Positions 26,783 to 34,844 of a stretch of 64,000 nucleotides of DNA are shown here, piece after piece. The DNA is from RHKX01 sp963745755. Lineage in GTDB: Bacteria > Actinomycetota > Thermoleophilia > Solirubrobacterales > 70-9. Both the position numbers and the translations under genes were made by a program. The DNA lies in the NCBI GenBank assembly GCA_963745755.1, contig CAVUYP010000001.1, forward strand, positions 2,232,001-2,296,000, written 5' to 3'. How positions within the stretch are numbered: position 1 is the first letter of the stretch; every line of letters starts with the position of its first letter. Under the pieces are notes generated by a model. It was not told the origin of the DNA and did not search any database. It saw only the letters and a program-made list of their open reading frames with translations.

Positions 26783-27535
26783 ATGAAAGCGCCGACCCCG
26801 AGGACACTCGCCCTGCTCACCGCCCTGCTGATCGGGGCCGGGTTCGCGCTGGTCTTCTTCTACGCGCCGAACGAGGCCGACCAGGGGTTCATCCAGAAGA
26901 TCTTCTACCTGCACGTGCCGCTCGCGATCGTCGCCCTCGGCGGGTTCATCGTCGGCGGCATCCACGCGATCCGCCACCTGCGCAGCGGCGACCCCATCGA
27001 CGACGCCCGCTCCTACGTCTCGATCCACGCCTCGGTGATCTTCGGCGTCGCCGTCCTCGTCACCGGGGCGATCTGGGCGAAGGCCTCGTGGGGACGCTGG
27101 TGGGTCTGGGACGAGCCGACCCTGGTCAGCTTCCTGATCGTCTTCCTCCTCTACTGCACCTACTACCCGCTCCGCTACGCGATCGAGGACCGCGAGCGGC
27201 AGGCCCGCTACGCATCGGTGTTCGCGATCACCGCCGGCGCCTTCGTGCCGCTCAACTTCATGGCGGTGCGGGCGGCGCAGTCGCTCGTCCATCCGCGCAC
27301 GTTCGGGACCGTCGACGGCGGCCTGCCCGCCGACATGTGGCTGGCCTTCCTCGTCTGCTTCGCCGGCATCGCGCTGCTCTGGGTGACCCTGGTCAGCTTC
27401 GAGCTGACCGCGAAGCGGACCTCCGGGCAGCTCTCGAGGCTGCGCCGCGCCCTCGATGACGGCGGTGACCGCGGGCCCGGCGGCGGTACCGGCGTCGCCG
27501 GCCGGATCGCGCCGGGCGCCGCGGGGGTGCGCTGA
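26783..27535 (+). CDS. ccmC: Heme-handling protein CcmC
   Basis: A 250-residue membrane protein of the CcmC/CcsA heme-handling family with six or more helices. The tryptophan-rich heme motif reads KASWGRWWVWDEP, and conserved His residues lie in periplasmic loops (FYLHVPLAIV, SLVHPRTFGT). CcmC brings heme to CcmE. ATG 26783 is taken as start; a TTG at 26744 overlapping the ccmB stop would add 13 residues (RGRPDPQLETA). The last 40 residues are a Gly/Arg-rich cytoplasmic tail not typical of CcmC. It overlaps ccmD by one base (TGATG). Confidence 0.92.
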   Translation: MKAPTPRTLALLTALLIGAGFALVFFYAPNEADQGFIQKIFYLHVPLAIVALGGFIVGGIHAIRHLRSGDPIDDARSYVSIHASVIFGVAVLVTGAIWAKASWGRWWVWDEPTLVSFLIVFLLYCTYYPLRYAIEDRERQARYASVFAITAGAFVPLNFMAVRAAQSLVHPRTFGTVDGGLPADMWLAFLVCFAGIALLWVTLVSFELTAKRTSGQLSRLRRALDDGGDRGPGGGTGVAGRIAPGAAGVR

Positions 27536-27747
27536 TGCCCGCTCTGCCGCTCGACGAGGCCGGCAAGTACGTCGCCGCGGCGTACGTCGTCTTCGTCCTC
27601 CTGCTCGTCGTCTACATCGCGATCATGGCCGCGAAGCTGAGCCGGATCTCGCGCGAGATCGAGGAGCTGGCCGAGCTCGCCGAGGAGCGGCGGGCCGACG
27701 ACGAGCGCCCGGCGGAGCCGGAGGCGGTCGGGGAGGTCCGCTCGTGA
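27535..27747 (+). CDS. ccmD: CcmD-like small membrane protein
   Basis: A 70-residue protein with one central transmembrane helix (YVVFVLLLVVYIAIMAAKL, residues 17-35) and a charged cytoplasmic coiled-coil tail (ISREIEELAELAEERRADD). Length, topology and position directly after ccmC match CcmD, which stabilises CcmABC-CcmE interaction. Sequence conservation in CcmD is low, so context carries much of the call. The start overlaps the ccmC stop by one base, and its TGA lies within the GTGA of hemA. Confidence 0.88.
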   Translation: MPALPLDEAGKYVAAAYVVFVLLLVVYIAIMAAKLSRISREIEELAELAEERRADDERPAEPEAVGEVRS

Positions 27748-29078
27748 GCGACCTGCTCGCCCTCGGCATCTCCCACAAGACGGCGCCGATCGAGCTCCGG
27801 GAGCGCCTCGCCCTGACCGAGGGCCGCGCCGCCGGCGTCCTCAACGACCTCCGCTCGCACGAGCAGGTCAGCGAGGCGGCGGCGATCTCGACCTGCAACC
27901 GGACCGAGCTCTACCTCGTCGTCAGCGACCCCGTCGAGGCCGAGAACGTCGCCCTCGGCGCCCTCTCCCGGCAGGCCGGCATCCGCCCGACCGAGCTGAT
28001 CGAGAGCCTCTACTCCTACCGCGGCATCGAGGCCGCCCGGCACCTCTACCGGGTCGCCGCGGGCCTCGACTCGATGATCGTCGGCGAGGCCGAGATCCAG
28101 GGCCAGGTCAAGCGCGCCTACGAGCTCGCGCTCGTCGAGGGTGCGACCGGGGCGATCCTCAACCGGCTCTTCCGCGGCGCCCTCGCCGCCGGCAAGCGGG
28201 TCCGCGACGAGACCCGGATCGGCGAGGGCGGGATCAGCGTCTCCTCCGCCGCGGTCGAGCTCGCCACCCGAACCCTCGGCGATCTCGACGGCCGTCACGT
28301 GCTGCTGATCGGCGCCGGCGAGACGGCCGAGCTGACCGCCCGGGCACTGACCGCCCGCGGCGTCGAGACGGTCTTCGTCGCCAACCGCCGCTACGACCGC
28401 GCGATCGGGCTGGCCGAGCGCTTCGGCGGCAGCGCCGTCCGCCTCGAGGACCTCCCCGCCCAACTCGAGGTCGCCGACATCGTCGTCTCCTCGACCAACT
28501 CCCCCCATCACATCGTCGAGCGCGAGGAGCTCGAGCTGGTCGCCACCGCCCGCGACTTCCGGCCGCTGCTGCTGATCGATCTCGCGGTGCCGCGCGACAT
28601 CGACCCCTCCTGCCGCGACGTCACCGGCGTCGTCGTCCGCGACGTCGACGACGTGCAGACGATCGCCGACCGCAACGCCAACGGCCGCGAGGTCGAGGCG
28701 CGCGGTGCCGAGGTGATCGTCGCCGCCGAGCTGGCCCGGTTCGAGCGCTGGCTGGGCTCGCTCGAGGTGCTGCCGACCGTCGCCTCGCTGCGGCTTCGCG
28801 CCGACGAGATCGTCGGCCGCGTCCTCGCCGAGAACATCGGCCGCTTCGACGAGCTCAGCCACGACGACCAGGTGCGGATCGAGGCGATGGCGCGCTCGAT
28901 CGCCAGCCGGATCCTCCACGAGCCGACGCTGCGGCTGAAGCGAGCCGCCGAGGAGTCGGACGCCTACCAGCAGGTCGCGGCGCTGCGCGAGCTGTTCGGC
29001 CTCGACGCCGTCACCGAGCCCGAGGGCAGCGGTGCCGAGGTGACGCCGCTGCGGCGCGCCGACCGAGCCGGAGACTGA
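27744..29078 (+). CDS. hemA: Glutamyl-tRNA reductase
   Basis: A 444-residue enzyme that reduces glutamyl-tRNA to glutamate-1-semialdehyde, the first committed step of tetrapyrrole synthesis by the C5 route. Motifs are LGISHKTAPIELRERLA, the nucleophile Cys in STCNRTELY, the NADPH-binding VLLIGAGETAELTARAL, and GLDSMIVGEAEIQGQVK. A C-terminal dimerisation domain of normal length follows. GTG 27744 overlaps the ccmD stop by four bases. The direct coupling to the ccm genes suggests that heme supply and cytochrome c maturation are expressed together. Confidence 0.97.
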   Translation: MSDLLALGISHKTAPIELRERLALTEGRAAGVLNDLRSHEQVSEAAAISTCNRTELYLVVSDPVEAENVALGALSRQAGIRPTELIESLYSYRGIEAARHLYRVAAGLDSMIVGEAEIQGQVKRAYELALVEGATGAILNRLFRGALAAGKRVRDETRIGEGGISVSSAAVELATRTLGDLDGRHVLLIGAGETAELTARALTARGVETVFVANRRYDRAIGLAERFGGSAVRLEDLPAQLEVADIVVSSTNSPHHIVEREELELVATARDFRPLLLIDLAVPRDIDPSCRDVTGVVVRDVDDVQTIADRNANGREVEARGAEVIVAAELARFERWLGSLEVLPTVASLRLRADEIVGRVLAENIGRFDELSHDDQVRIEAMARSIASRILHEPTLRLKRAAEESDAYQQVAALRELFGLDAVTEPEGSGAEVTPLRRADRAGD

Positions 29079-29091
29079 GGCGCTGAGCGGA

Positions 29092-30000
29092 TTGCGGATC
29101 GGGACCCGGGGCAGCGCCCTCGCGCTCGCGCAGTCGGGGACGGTTGCCACGGCGATCGACGGCGCCGAGGTTGCGGTGATCCGCACCGCCGGCGACGAGG
29201 GCGGCCCCGCGGCGGCCGCCTCCGACGACAAGTCGCGCTTCGTCCGCGAGATCGAGCGGGCGCTGCTCGACGGCGAGATCGACCTCGCCGTGCACAGCGC
29301 CAAGGACCTGCCCGGCGAGCTGCCCGAACGGCTCGCGCTCGTCGGCGTGCCCGCCCGCGAGGATCCCGCCGACGTCTGGATCGGCCCCGGCGGGTCGATC
29401 GCCGAGGTTCCCGAGGGCGCCCGGGTCGGGACGGCGAGCGTCCGCCGCCGCTCGCAGATCCTCGCCCTCCGTCCCGACCTCGAGGTCGTCGAGGTCCGCG
29501 GCAACGTCGACACCCGGCTGCGCAAGCTCGCCGCCGGCGAGGTCGACGGGCTCGTCCTCGCCGCCGCCGGGCTGCTCCGGCTCGGTCGCGAGGCCGAGAT
29601 CGGCTTCCGCTTCGGGCTCCGCGCCCTCACCCCGGCGCCGGGGCAGGGCTCGCTGGCGCTGCAGGCGCGGAGCGGTGACGGCGCGGCGGCCGCGGCCGCC
29701 GCCGCGCAGACCGACCGCGACTCCCTCGTCGAGCTCAGCGCCGAGCGCGCGGTCGTCGCCGGCATCGAGGCCGGCTGCGACACCCCGGTCGGCGTCTGCG
29801 CCCGTCACGGCGACGGGACGCTGCTGATCCGCGGCTACGCCGGGCTGCCCGACGGCAGTGACCACTTCTACGACGAGGTCAAGGGCGACCCCGGCCAGCC
29901 GGTCGCGCTCGCCGAGGCGCTGATCGAGCGGATGCGCGACGGCGGCGCCCTCGATCTGCTCGAGCGGGCGACATCATGGGAGGACGATGGCGGGCGCTGA
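29092..30000 (+). CDS. hemC: Hydroxymethylbilane synthase (porphobilinogen deaminase)
   Basis: A 302-residue enzyme that joins four porphobilinogens into hydroxymethylbilane. Family segments are RIGTRGSALALAQSG, DLAVHSAKDLPGELPE, TASVRRRSQILALRPDL, VRGNVDTRLRKL and the dipyrromethane-cofactor Cys in EAGCDTPVGVCA. The start is a TTG at 29092, 13 bases after the hemA stop; no ATG or GTG gives the conserved N-terminus. The end overlaps the next gene by 14 bases. The hemA-hemC-hemD order is the usual early heme cluster. Confidence 0.96.
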   Translation: MRIGTRGSALALAQSGTVATAIDGAEVAVIRTAGDEGGPAAAASDDKSRFVREIERALLDGEIDLAVHSAKDLPGELPERLALVGVPAREDPADVWIGPGGSIAEVPEGARVGTASVRRRSQILALRPDLEVVEVRGNVDTRLRKLAAGEVDGLVLAAAGLLRLGREAEIGFRFGLRALTPAPGQGSLALQARSGDGAAAAAAAAQTDRDSLVELSAERAVVAGIEAGCDTPVGVCARHGDGTLLIRGYAGLPDGSDHFYDEVKGDPGQPVALAEALIERMRDGGALDLLERATSWEDDGGR

Positions 30001-31522
30001 TTACACCCCCTCCGGCTCGGGACCGCGGCCCGGCGTCGCCTACCTTGTCGGCGCCGGCCCCGGCGACCGCGGGCTGATCACGAGCCGCGCGCTGGAGCTG
30101 ATCGCCGGCGCCGACGCGATTCTCTACGACCGGCTGATCCCCGACGGCGCGCTCGACGGCGCCCGCGCCGACGCCGAGCTGATCTACGTCGGCAAGGCGC
30201 CCGGGTCGGTGGCGATGGAGCAGTCCGAGACCGAGCGGCGGATGGCCGAGATCGCCCTGGCGGGGCGAAGCGTCGTCCGCCTCAAGGGCGGCGACCCGTT
30301 CGTCTTCGGCCGCGGCGGCGAGGAGGCGGAGACGCTGCGCGCCGCCGGCGTGCCGTTCGAGGTCGTCCCCGGCGTGACCGCCGGGATCGCCGCCACCGCC
30401 TACGCGGGCATCCCCGTAACCCATCGCGACGACGCCTCGGCGGTCGCCTTCGTGACCGGCCACGAGGATCCCGACAAGGAGTCATCGGCGATCGACTGGC
30501 CGGCGCTGGCCGCCTTCCCGGGCACGCTCGTCCTCTACATGGGCGTCAAGAACCTGCCGCGGATCTCGGAGCACCTGATCGCCGCCGGCCGCGATCGCGA
30601 CGAGCCGGCGGCGGCGATCGAGCGCGGCACCTGGCCCGACCAGCGCACCGTGGTCGCGACCGCGGCGACGCTGCCCGCCGCCGTCGCCGAGGCCGGCCTG
30701 AAGGCGCCGGCGATCCTCCTCTTCGGCCCGGTCGCCGCCCGCCGCGAGCGGATCGGATGGCTCGAGCGCCGGCCGCTGCACGGCCGCAAGGTCGTCGTTA
30801 CCCGGGCCCGCGCTCAGGCGAGCTCGCTGGCGGCGGTCCTGCGCGGGCTCGGCGCCGAGGTCGTCGAGCTGCCGGCGATCCGGATCGAGCCGCGGATCGA
30901 CACGCCGGCGGTCGCGGCGATGGTCGAGAACCTCCATTCCTACGCGCTCGTCTGCCTGACCAGCCCGAACGGCGCCGAGCTGCTGACGGCGGCTATGGCC
31001 GAGCGCGGCCTCGACGGCCGGGCGCTCGCCAACGCGACGATCGCGGCGATCGGCCCCGGCACCGCCCGGGCGCTGCGCGGCCTCGGGCTGATCGCCGACA
31101 TCGTGCCGCCGCGGTCGATCGCCGAGTCGCTGGTCGAGTCGCTGCGCGAGGTCGACGTCGACGGCCGTCCGGTGCTGATCGCCCGCGCCGCCGAGGCCCG
31201 CGACGTCCTCCCGGCGGCGCTCGCCGAGCGCGGCGCTCGGGTCGACGTCGTGCCGTTGTACGAGACGGTGCGAGAGCCCGCCGCCGCCGAGCAGGTGGCG
31301 GCCCTCGCCGACGCCGACTACGTGACGTTCACCTCGTCCTCGACGGTCAGGTTCTTCCTCGAGACGGTCGGCGACGCGTTCCCGGCTGCCGCCCGGGTCG
31401 TCTCGATCGGCCCGGTGACGAGCGCCACCGCCCGCGAGCTCGGGCTGACCGTCTCGGTCGAGGCCGAACAGCACGATCCCGACGGCCTCGTAGCGGCCTT
31501 GCTGGCCGACGCCTCCCTCTAG
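29987..31522 (+). CDS. CobA-HemD fusion: uroporphyrinogen-III C-methyltransferase and uroporphyrinogen-III synthase
   Basis: A 511-residue bifunctional protein. Residues about 15-255 are SUMT/CobA: AYLVGAGPGDRGLITSRAL, VRLKGGDPFVFGRGGEEA, GVTAGIAATAYAGIPVTHR and VLYMGVKNLP. Residues about 263-511 are HemD, with GRKVVVTRARAQASSLAAVL, CLTSPNGAELL and YVTFTSSSTVRFFLE. HemD closes hydroxymethylbilane to uroporphyrinogen III, and CobA methylates it to precorrin-2 for siroheme or cobalamin. Such fusions are known in Actinobacteria and Firmicutes. The fusion puts the heme/siroheme branch point in one polypeptide. It starts inside hemC (14-base overlap), the last gene of the ccm-hem operon. No hemB or hemL is in this window. 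Confidence 0.95.
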   Translation: MAGADYTPSGSGPRPGVAYLVGAGPGDRGLITSRALELIAGADAILYDRLIPDGALDGARADAELIYVGKAPGSVAMEQSETERRMAEIALAGRSVVRLKGGDPFVFGRGGEEAETLRAAGVPFEVVPGVTAGIAATAYAGIPVTHRDDASAVAFVTGHEDPDKESSAIDWPALAAFPGTLVLYMGVKNLPRISEHLIAAGRDRDEPAAAIERGTWPDQRTVVATAATLPAAVAEAGLKAPAILLFGPVAARRERIGWLERRPLHGRKVVVTRARAQASSLAAVLRGLGAEVVELPAIRIEPRIDTPAVAAMVENLHSYALVCLTSPNGAELLTAAMAERGLDGRALANATIAAIGPGTARALRGLGLIADIVPPRSIAESLVESLREVDVDGRPVLIARAAEARDVLPAALAERGARVDVVPLYETVREPAAAEQVAALADADYVTFTSSSTVRFFLETVGDAFPAAARVVSIGPVTSATARELGLTVSVEAEQHDPDGLVAALLADASL

Positions 31523-31535
31523 AGTCAGGCTGCGG

Positions 31536-32348
31536 ATGGGCCTGCCGATCACGTTCCTGACCGACTACGGGGTCGCCGACGACTTCGCCGGGGTCTGCCG
31601 AGCCGTTATCGCGCGGATCGCGCCCGGCACCGACGTCATCGACATCAGCCACGGGATCGGCCGCCACGACGTCCGCGAGGCGTCGGCGGTGCTCGCCGAC
31701 TCGTTGCCCTACGCGCCGGTCGGCGTCCACCTGGCGATCGTCGATCCCGGCGTCGGCGGCCCGCGCCGCGCCGTCGCCGTTCGCACCCACGGGGACGGCC
31801 ACCTGCTCGTCGGACCCGACAACGGCCTGCTGCCGCCGGCGATCGACGGCCTCGGCGGCGCCGCCGAGGCCGTCGACATCACCGAGTCCCCGTTCCGGTT
31901 CGAGCATCCCTCCGCGACCTTCCACGGGCGCGACCTGTTCGCTCCGGTCGCCGCCAACCTCGCGCTCGGCAAGGAGCTGAGCGCCGCCGGCACGCCGATC
32001 GAGCCGGCCAGCCTCGAGCGGCAGCCGGTCTCGCGGCCGCGGCTCGAGCAGCTGCGCGCCTTCGCCCATGCCGAGCGGATCGACGGCTTCGGCAACATCT
32101 CACTCGACCTCTGCCGCGACGATCTCGACGGCCACCCGCTCGCCGGCGCCGCCCGGGTCTCGGTCGGCTCCCGCAAGCGCCGCCGGACGGCGACCCGGGC
32201 GATCGCCTTCGAGGAGGTCGCCGACGGCGGCTTCCTGTTCTACGAGGACTCCTCGGGCCGGATGGCGATCGCCGTCAACCGCGGCGACGCCAGCGAGGTG
32301 CTCGACCTCCGCGTCGGCGACGTCGTCGAGCTCGAGCCGGCCCCCTAG
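31536..32348 (+). CDS. SAM hydroxide adenosyltransferase (DUF62 family)
   Basis: A 270-residue protein of the SAM-dependent chlorinase/fluorinase/hydroxide adenosyltransferase family. Key segments are ITFLTDYGVADDFAGVCRAV, DVIDISHGIGRHDVREA, VDPGVGGPRRAVAV, VGPDNGLLPPA and the FHGRDLFAPVAANLALG motif. Most bacterial and archaeal members without a natural-product cluster hydrolyse SAM to adenosine and methionine. No halogenase features or cluster are seen, so the hydroxide (SAM hydrolase) role is favoured. It follows the cobA-hemD stop by 13 bases and may be the last gene of the heme operon. CobA also uses SAM, so the pairing is suggestive only. Confidence 0.9.
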   Translation: MGLPITFLTDYGVADDFAGVCRAVIARIAPGTDVIDISHGIGRHDVREASAVLADSLPYAPVGVHLAIVDPGVGGPRRAVAVRTHGDGHLLVGPDNGLLPPAIDGLGGAAEAVDITESPFRFEHPSATFHGRDLFAPVAANLALGKELSAAGTPIEPASLERQPVSRPRLEQLRAFAHAERIDGFGNISLDLCRDDLDGHPLAGAARVSVGSRKRRRTATRAIAFEEVADGGFLFYEDSSGRMAIAVNRGDASEVLDLRVGDVVELEPAP

Positions 32349-32420
32349 CCGCCCAGCACCTCGTCGCCCGGCCGACCGATCGCCGCCGCGCGTCACCTCC
32401 CGCCGCTCGCGCCAACCCTC

Positions 32421-32471
32421 CGCCGAGGTCGAGGAAAGGGGGAATAGTCACCTGTTTCCTCGACCTCGGCG
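32421..32471. repeat. Palindromic intergenic element, copy B
   Basis: Perfect 17-base arms CGCCGAGGTCGAGGAAA (32421-32437) and TTTCCTCGACCTCGGCG (32455-32471) enclose a 17-base loop with GGGGAATAGTCACC. It matches copy A (8443-8487) at all but about three positions over 47 bases. It lies between the convergent SAM hydrolase and ABC permease genes and is directly followed by the 17-base tandem repeat at 32468. Confidence 0.9.
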
Positions 32472-32537
32472 TGGGGGGCCGGGCGGCGTGGGGAGCCGGG
32501 CGGCGTGGGGAGCCGGGCGGCGTGGGGAGCGCCGGGC
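32468..32537. repeat. 17-bp tandem repeat, about four units
   Basis: The unit GGCGTGGGGAGCCGGGC occurs in tandem: first copy 32468-32484 (one base different), then 32485-32501, 32502-32518 and a fourth with a GC insertion (32519-32537). There are no spacers as in CRISPR. It abuts the palindromic element and ends just before the C-terminal codons of the permease gene. The repeat is likely prone to slippage. Confidence 0.85.
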
Positions 32538-32550
32538 GCAGGCCGGGACG

Positions 32551-33288
32551 TCAGGCAGTCCGGCGTCTCAGCGTCAGCGCGCCGAGCGCCAGCGAGGCGA
32601 TCGTTGCCGCGACGACCACGATCACGTCGGCGGCGAAGGCGCCGCCGAGGGCGTCCGGCTCGGTGGCGCGGGCGAGCGCGTCGTAGGCGTAGGTGAGCGG
32701 CAGCGCGTAGGAGGCGGCGTCGAGGGCCGGCGCCATCGAGTCGCGGGCGACGAACAGGCCGCACAGCAACAGCTGCGGGAAGATGAACGCGGGCATGAAC
32801 TGAACCGCCTGGAACTCGGTCCGGGCGAAGGCGCTGGCGAGCAGGCCGAGCGCCATGCCGAGCGTCGCGTTGCCGATCGCCAGCAGCGCGATCAGCCAGG
32901 TCCCGTGCGGCGAGTCGAGGCCGAGCGCGACGAAGCCGACCGAGCAGATCACGACCGCCTGCAGGGCCGCCAGCAGGCCGAACCCGATCCCGTAGCCGAA
33001 TAGCACGTCGGCCTTGCCGAGCGGCATCGTCATCAGCCGCTCGAGGGTGCCGGTCGTCCGCTCGCGGAGCATCGCGATCGACGTGATCAGGAACATGACG
33101 ATGAACGGGAAGAGTCCGCAGAGCGGCGCGCCGATCTTCTGGAACGTCGCCGTCTGGCCGTCGAAGATGAAGTAGAGGAGGACGAGCAGGCCTGCCGGCA
33201 CGATCAGCAGCAGCGCGATCGTCCGCGGGTCGCGGCGGATCTGCCAGAGCACCCGGCGGGCGGTGGCAAGCGTCGCCCGCGCGCTCAC
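32551..33288 (-). CDS. ABC-2 type transporter permease
   Basis: A 245-residue membrane protein with six predicted helices: for example TIALLLIVPAGLLVLLYFIF, LFPFIVMFLITSIAMLRERT, and near the C-terminus DVIVVVAATIASLALGALTL. The loop ERTTGTLERLMTMPLGKADV is the hallmark of ABC-2 drug/polysaccharide exporters. The GTG start at 33288 overlaps the stop of the ATPase gene (GTGA), giving coupled translation and a matched pair. The exported substrate is unknown; in related operons such pairs give drug resistance. The gene ends next to the tandem repeat at 32468-32537. Confidence 0.92.
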   Translation of the reverse strand: MSARATLATARRVLWQIRRDPRTIALLLIVPAGLLVLLYFIFDGQTATFQKIGAPLCGLFPFIVMFLITSIAMLRERTTGTLERLMTMPLGKADVLFGYGIGFGLLAALQAVVICSVGFVALGLDSPHGTWLIALLAIGNATLGMALGLLASAFARTEFQAVQFMPAFIFPQLLLCGLFVARDSMAPALDAASYALPLTYAYDALARATEPDALGGAFAADVIVVVAATIASLALGALTLRRRTA

Positions 33289-34022
33289 GCGTCCCGCTCC
33301 GAGGCCTCGATCACGGCCAGGAACGCCCTGCCGAGCTCCTGCTCGCCGGTCTCGGCGCGGAGCGCAGCCGGGGTCGTCTGTCGCAGCATCGCCCCCTCCC
33401 GCATCAGCAGCAGCTCGTCGCACTCCGACGCCTCGTCCATCACGTGGCTGGAGATCAGCAGCGTCACCCCGCCGCCGGCGAGCCGGTCGAACGTCGACCA
33501 GAGGTCGGCGCGAAGCACCGGGTCGAGCCCGACCGTCGGCTCGTCGAGGATCAGCAGCTCCGGTTCGTTGAGCAGCGCCGTCGCCAGCGAGACCCGAGAG
33601 CGCTGACCGCCGGAGAGGTTGCCGGTGATCCGCTCCTCGAACCCGCCGAGCCCGACCGTCTCGATCGTCGCCGCGATTCGCTCGGCGCCGACCCCGACCA
33701 GAGTGCCGAAGTAGCGCAGGTTCTCGGCGACGCTGAGGTCGCCGTAGACCGACGGTGCCTGGGTCACGTAGCCGACCCGGGAGCGCAGCGCCGGCGTCCC
33801 GGCCGCCTCGCCGAGCACCTCGATCGTGCCGCCGGCGACCCTCTGGACGCCGACGATCGAGCGCATCAGCGTCGACTTGCCGCAGCCGCTCGGACCGAGC
33901 AGGCCGGTGATCCTGCCGGGCGGCACGTCGAGGCTGATTCCGTCGATGGCGTGGTTGCCGCCGCGGATCACGTCGAGGTCACGTACCGCGATCGCGGCCG
34001 GTCCGGGCAGCTTGGAGGCCAT
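33285..34022 (-). CDS. ABC-2 type transporter ATP-binding protein
   Basis: A 245-residue ABC ATPase: Walker A GLLGPSGCGKSTLMRSIV, Q-loop VGYVTQAPSVYGDLSVAENL, signature NLSGGQRSRVSLATALL, Walker B LLILDEPTVGLDP and H-loop LLISSHVMDEA. It energises the adjacent permease. The N-terminus MASKLPGPAAIAVRDLDV begins the usual RecA-like core without extension. The gene is divergent from birA, with 25 bases between starts. Specificity cannot be read from the ATPase. Confidence 0.94.
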   Translation of the reverse strand: MASKLPGPAAIAVRDLDVIRGGNHAIDGISLDVPPGRITGLLGPSGCGKSTLMRSIVGVQRVAGGTIEVLGEAAGTPALRSRVGYVTQAPSVYGDLSVAENLRYFGTLVGVGAERIAATIETVGLGGFEERITGNLSGGQRSRVSLATALLNEPELLILDEPTVGLDPVLRADLWSTFDRLAGGGVTLLISSHVMDEASECDELLLMREGAMLRQTTPAALRAETGEQELGRAFLAVIEASERDA

Positions 34023-34047
34023 CGCCGCCAGTCATACCATTCGTGGC

Positions 34048-34761
34048 GTGAGCTTCGGGTCCCCGCACCACCACCACGACGTCACCGACTCGACCAATCT
34101 CCGCGCCAAGGAGCTGGCCGCCGCCGGCGCCCCGTCGGGCACGGTCGTCACCGCCGCCGAGCAGACGGCGGGACGCGGCCGCGGCGACCGGGTCTGGACG
34201 GCCCCGCCCGCGGCGGCGCTGCTCTACTCGGCGATCCTGCGGCCGCTCGACCTCGGCCACCTGCTGCTGCCGCTCGCCGTCCCGCTCGCCGTCTGCGAGG
34301 CCTGCGAGTCGCTCGCCCCGGTCCGCTGCGAGGTGAAGTGGCCGAACGACGTCTGGATCGGGGGGCGGAAGCTGGGCGGCGTCCTGATCGAGGCCCGTCC
34401 GCCCGAATGGGCGGTGATCGGCATCGGCATCAACCTCTCGATCGCTCCCGAACAGTTTCCCGCCGACATCCGCTGGCCGGCCACCTCACTCGACCACGGC
34501 ATCGGTCCCGACGAGATGCGCGAGGCGCTCGACGAGGCGCTGGCGATCTGGGTCGAGGCCGACCGCGAGCTCGTCCGCCACTCGTTCGCCGGCCGTGACG
34601 CCCTGCACGGCCGTGAGCTCAGCTGGGAGGGCGGCCCCGACGTCGGCGGCCGCACCGGCACCGGCGCCGGCATCGACGAGCGCGGCAACCTGCTCGTTCG
34701 CGGCCCCGGCGGCGAGCTGACCGCGCTCGGCTCCGGCGAGGTCCAGCTCCTGGTCGTCTAG
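34048..34761 (+). CDS. birA: Biotin--[acetyl-CoA-carboxylase] ligase, class I
   Basis: A 237-residue ligase that activates biotin to biotinyl-AMP and attaches it to carrier proteins of biotin-dependent carboxylases. Motifs are DVTDSTNLRAKELAAAGAPS, the biotinyl-AMP loop TAGRGRGDRVW (normally GRGRxGRxW, here with Asp in the loop), VKWPNDVWIGGRKLGGVLIE and VIGIGINLS. The C-terminal SH3-like domain ends in SGEVQLLVV. There is no N-terminal DNA-binding domain, so it is a group I enzyme without repressor function. The start is GTG 34048. Its first residues SFGSPHHHHDVTDSTN carry an unusual run of four His. Confidence 0.93.
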   Translation: MSFGSPHHHHDVTDSTNLRAKELAAAGAPSGTVVTAAEQTAGRGRGDRVWTAPPAAALLYSAILRPLDLGHLLLPLAVPLAVCEACESLAPVRCEVKWPNDVWIGGRKLGGVLIEARPPEWAVIGIGINLSIAPEQFPADIRWPATSLDHGIGPDEMREALDEALAIWVEADRELVRHSFAGRDALHGRELSWEGGPDVGGRTGTGAGIDERGNLLVRGPGGELTALGSGEVQLLVV

Positions 34762-34844
34762 CGGCGGCAGCGCCTGAGATTCCTCCAAGATCCTGGAGGC
34801 GAGCCAGGCACTGCCGGAATCGAACGCGGGCCGGTACGGGTCGA

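Noticed and set aside
31536..32348. Halogenating (chlorinase/fluorinase) enzyme
   Set aside because: The family is shared, but there is no halometabolite cluster and the sequence gives no halide-site evidence; SAM hydrolysis is the common function.
32468..32537. CRISPR array
   Set aside because: The 17-base units are contiguous without spacers, too short, and no cas gene is near.
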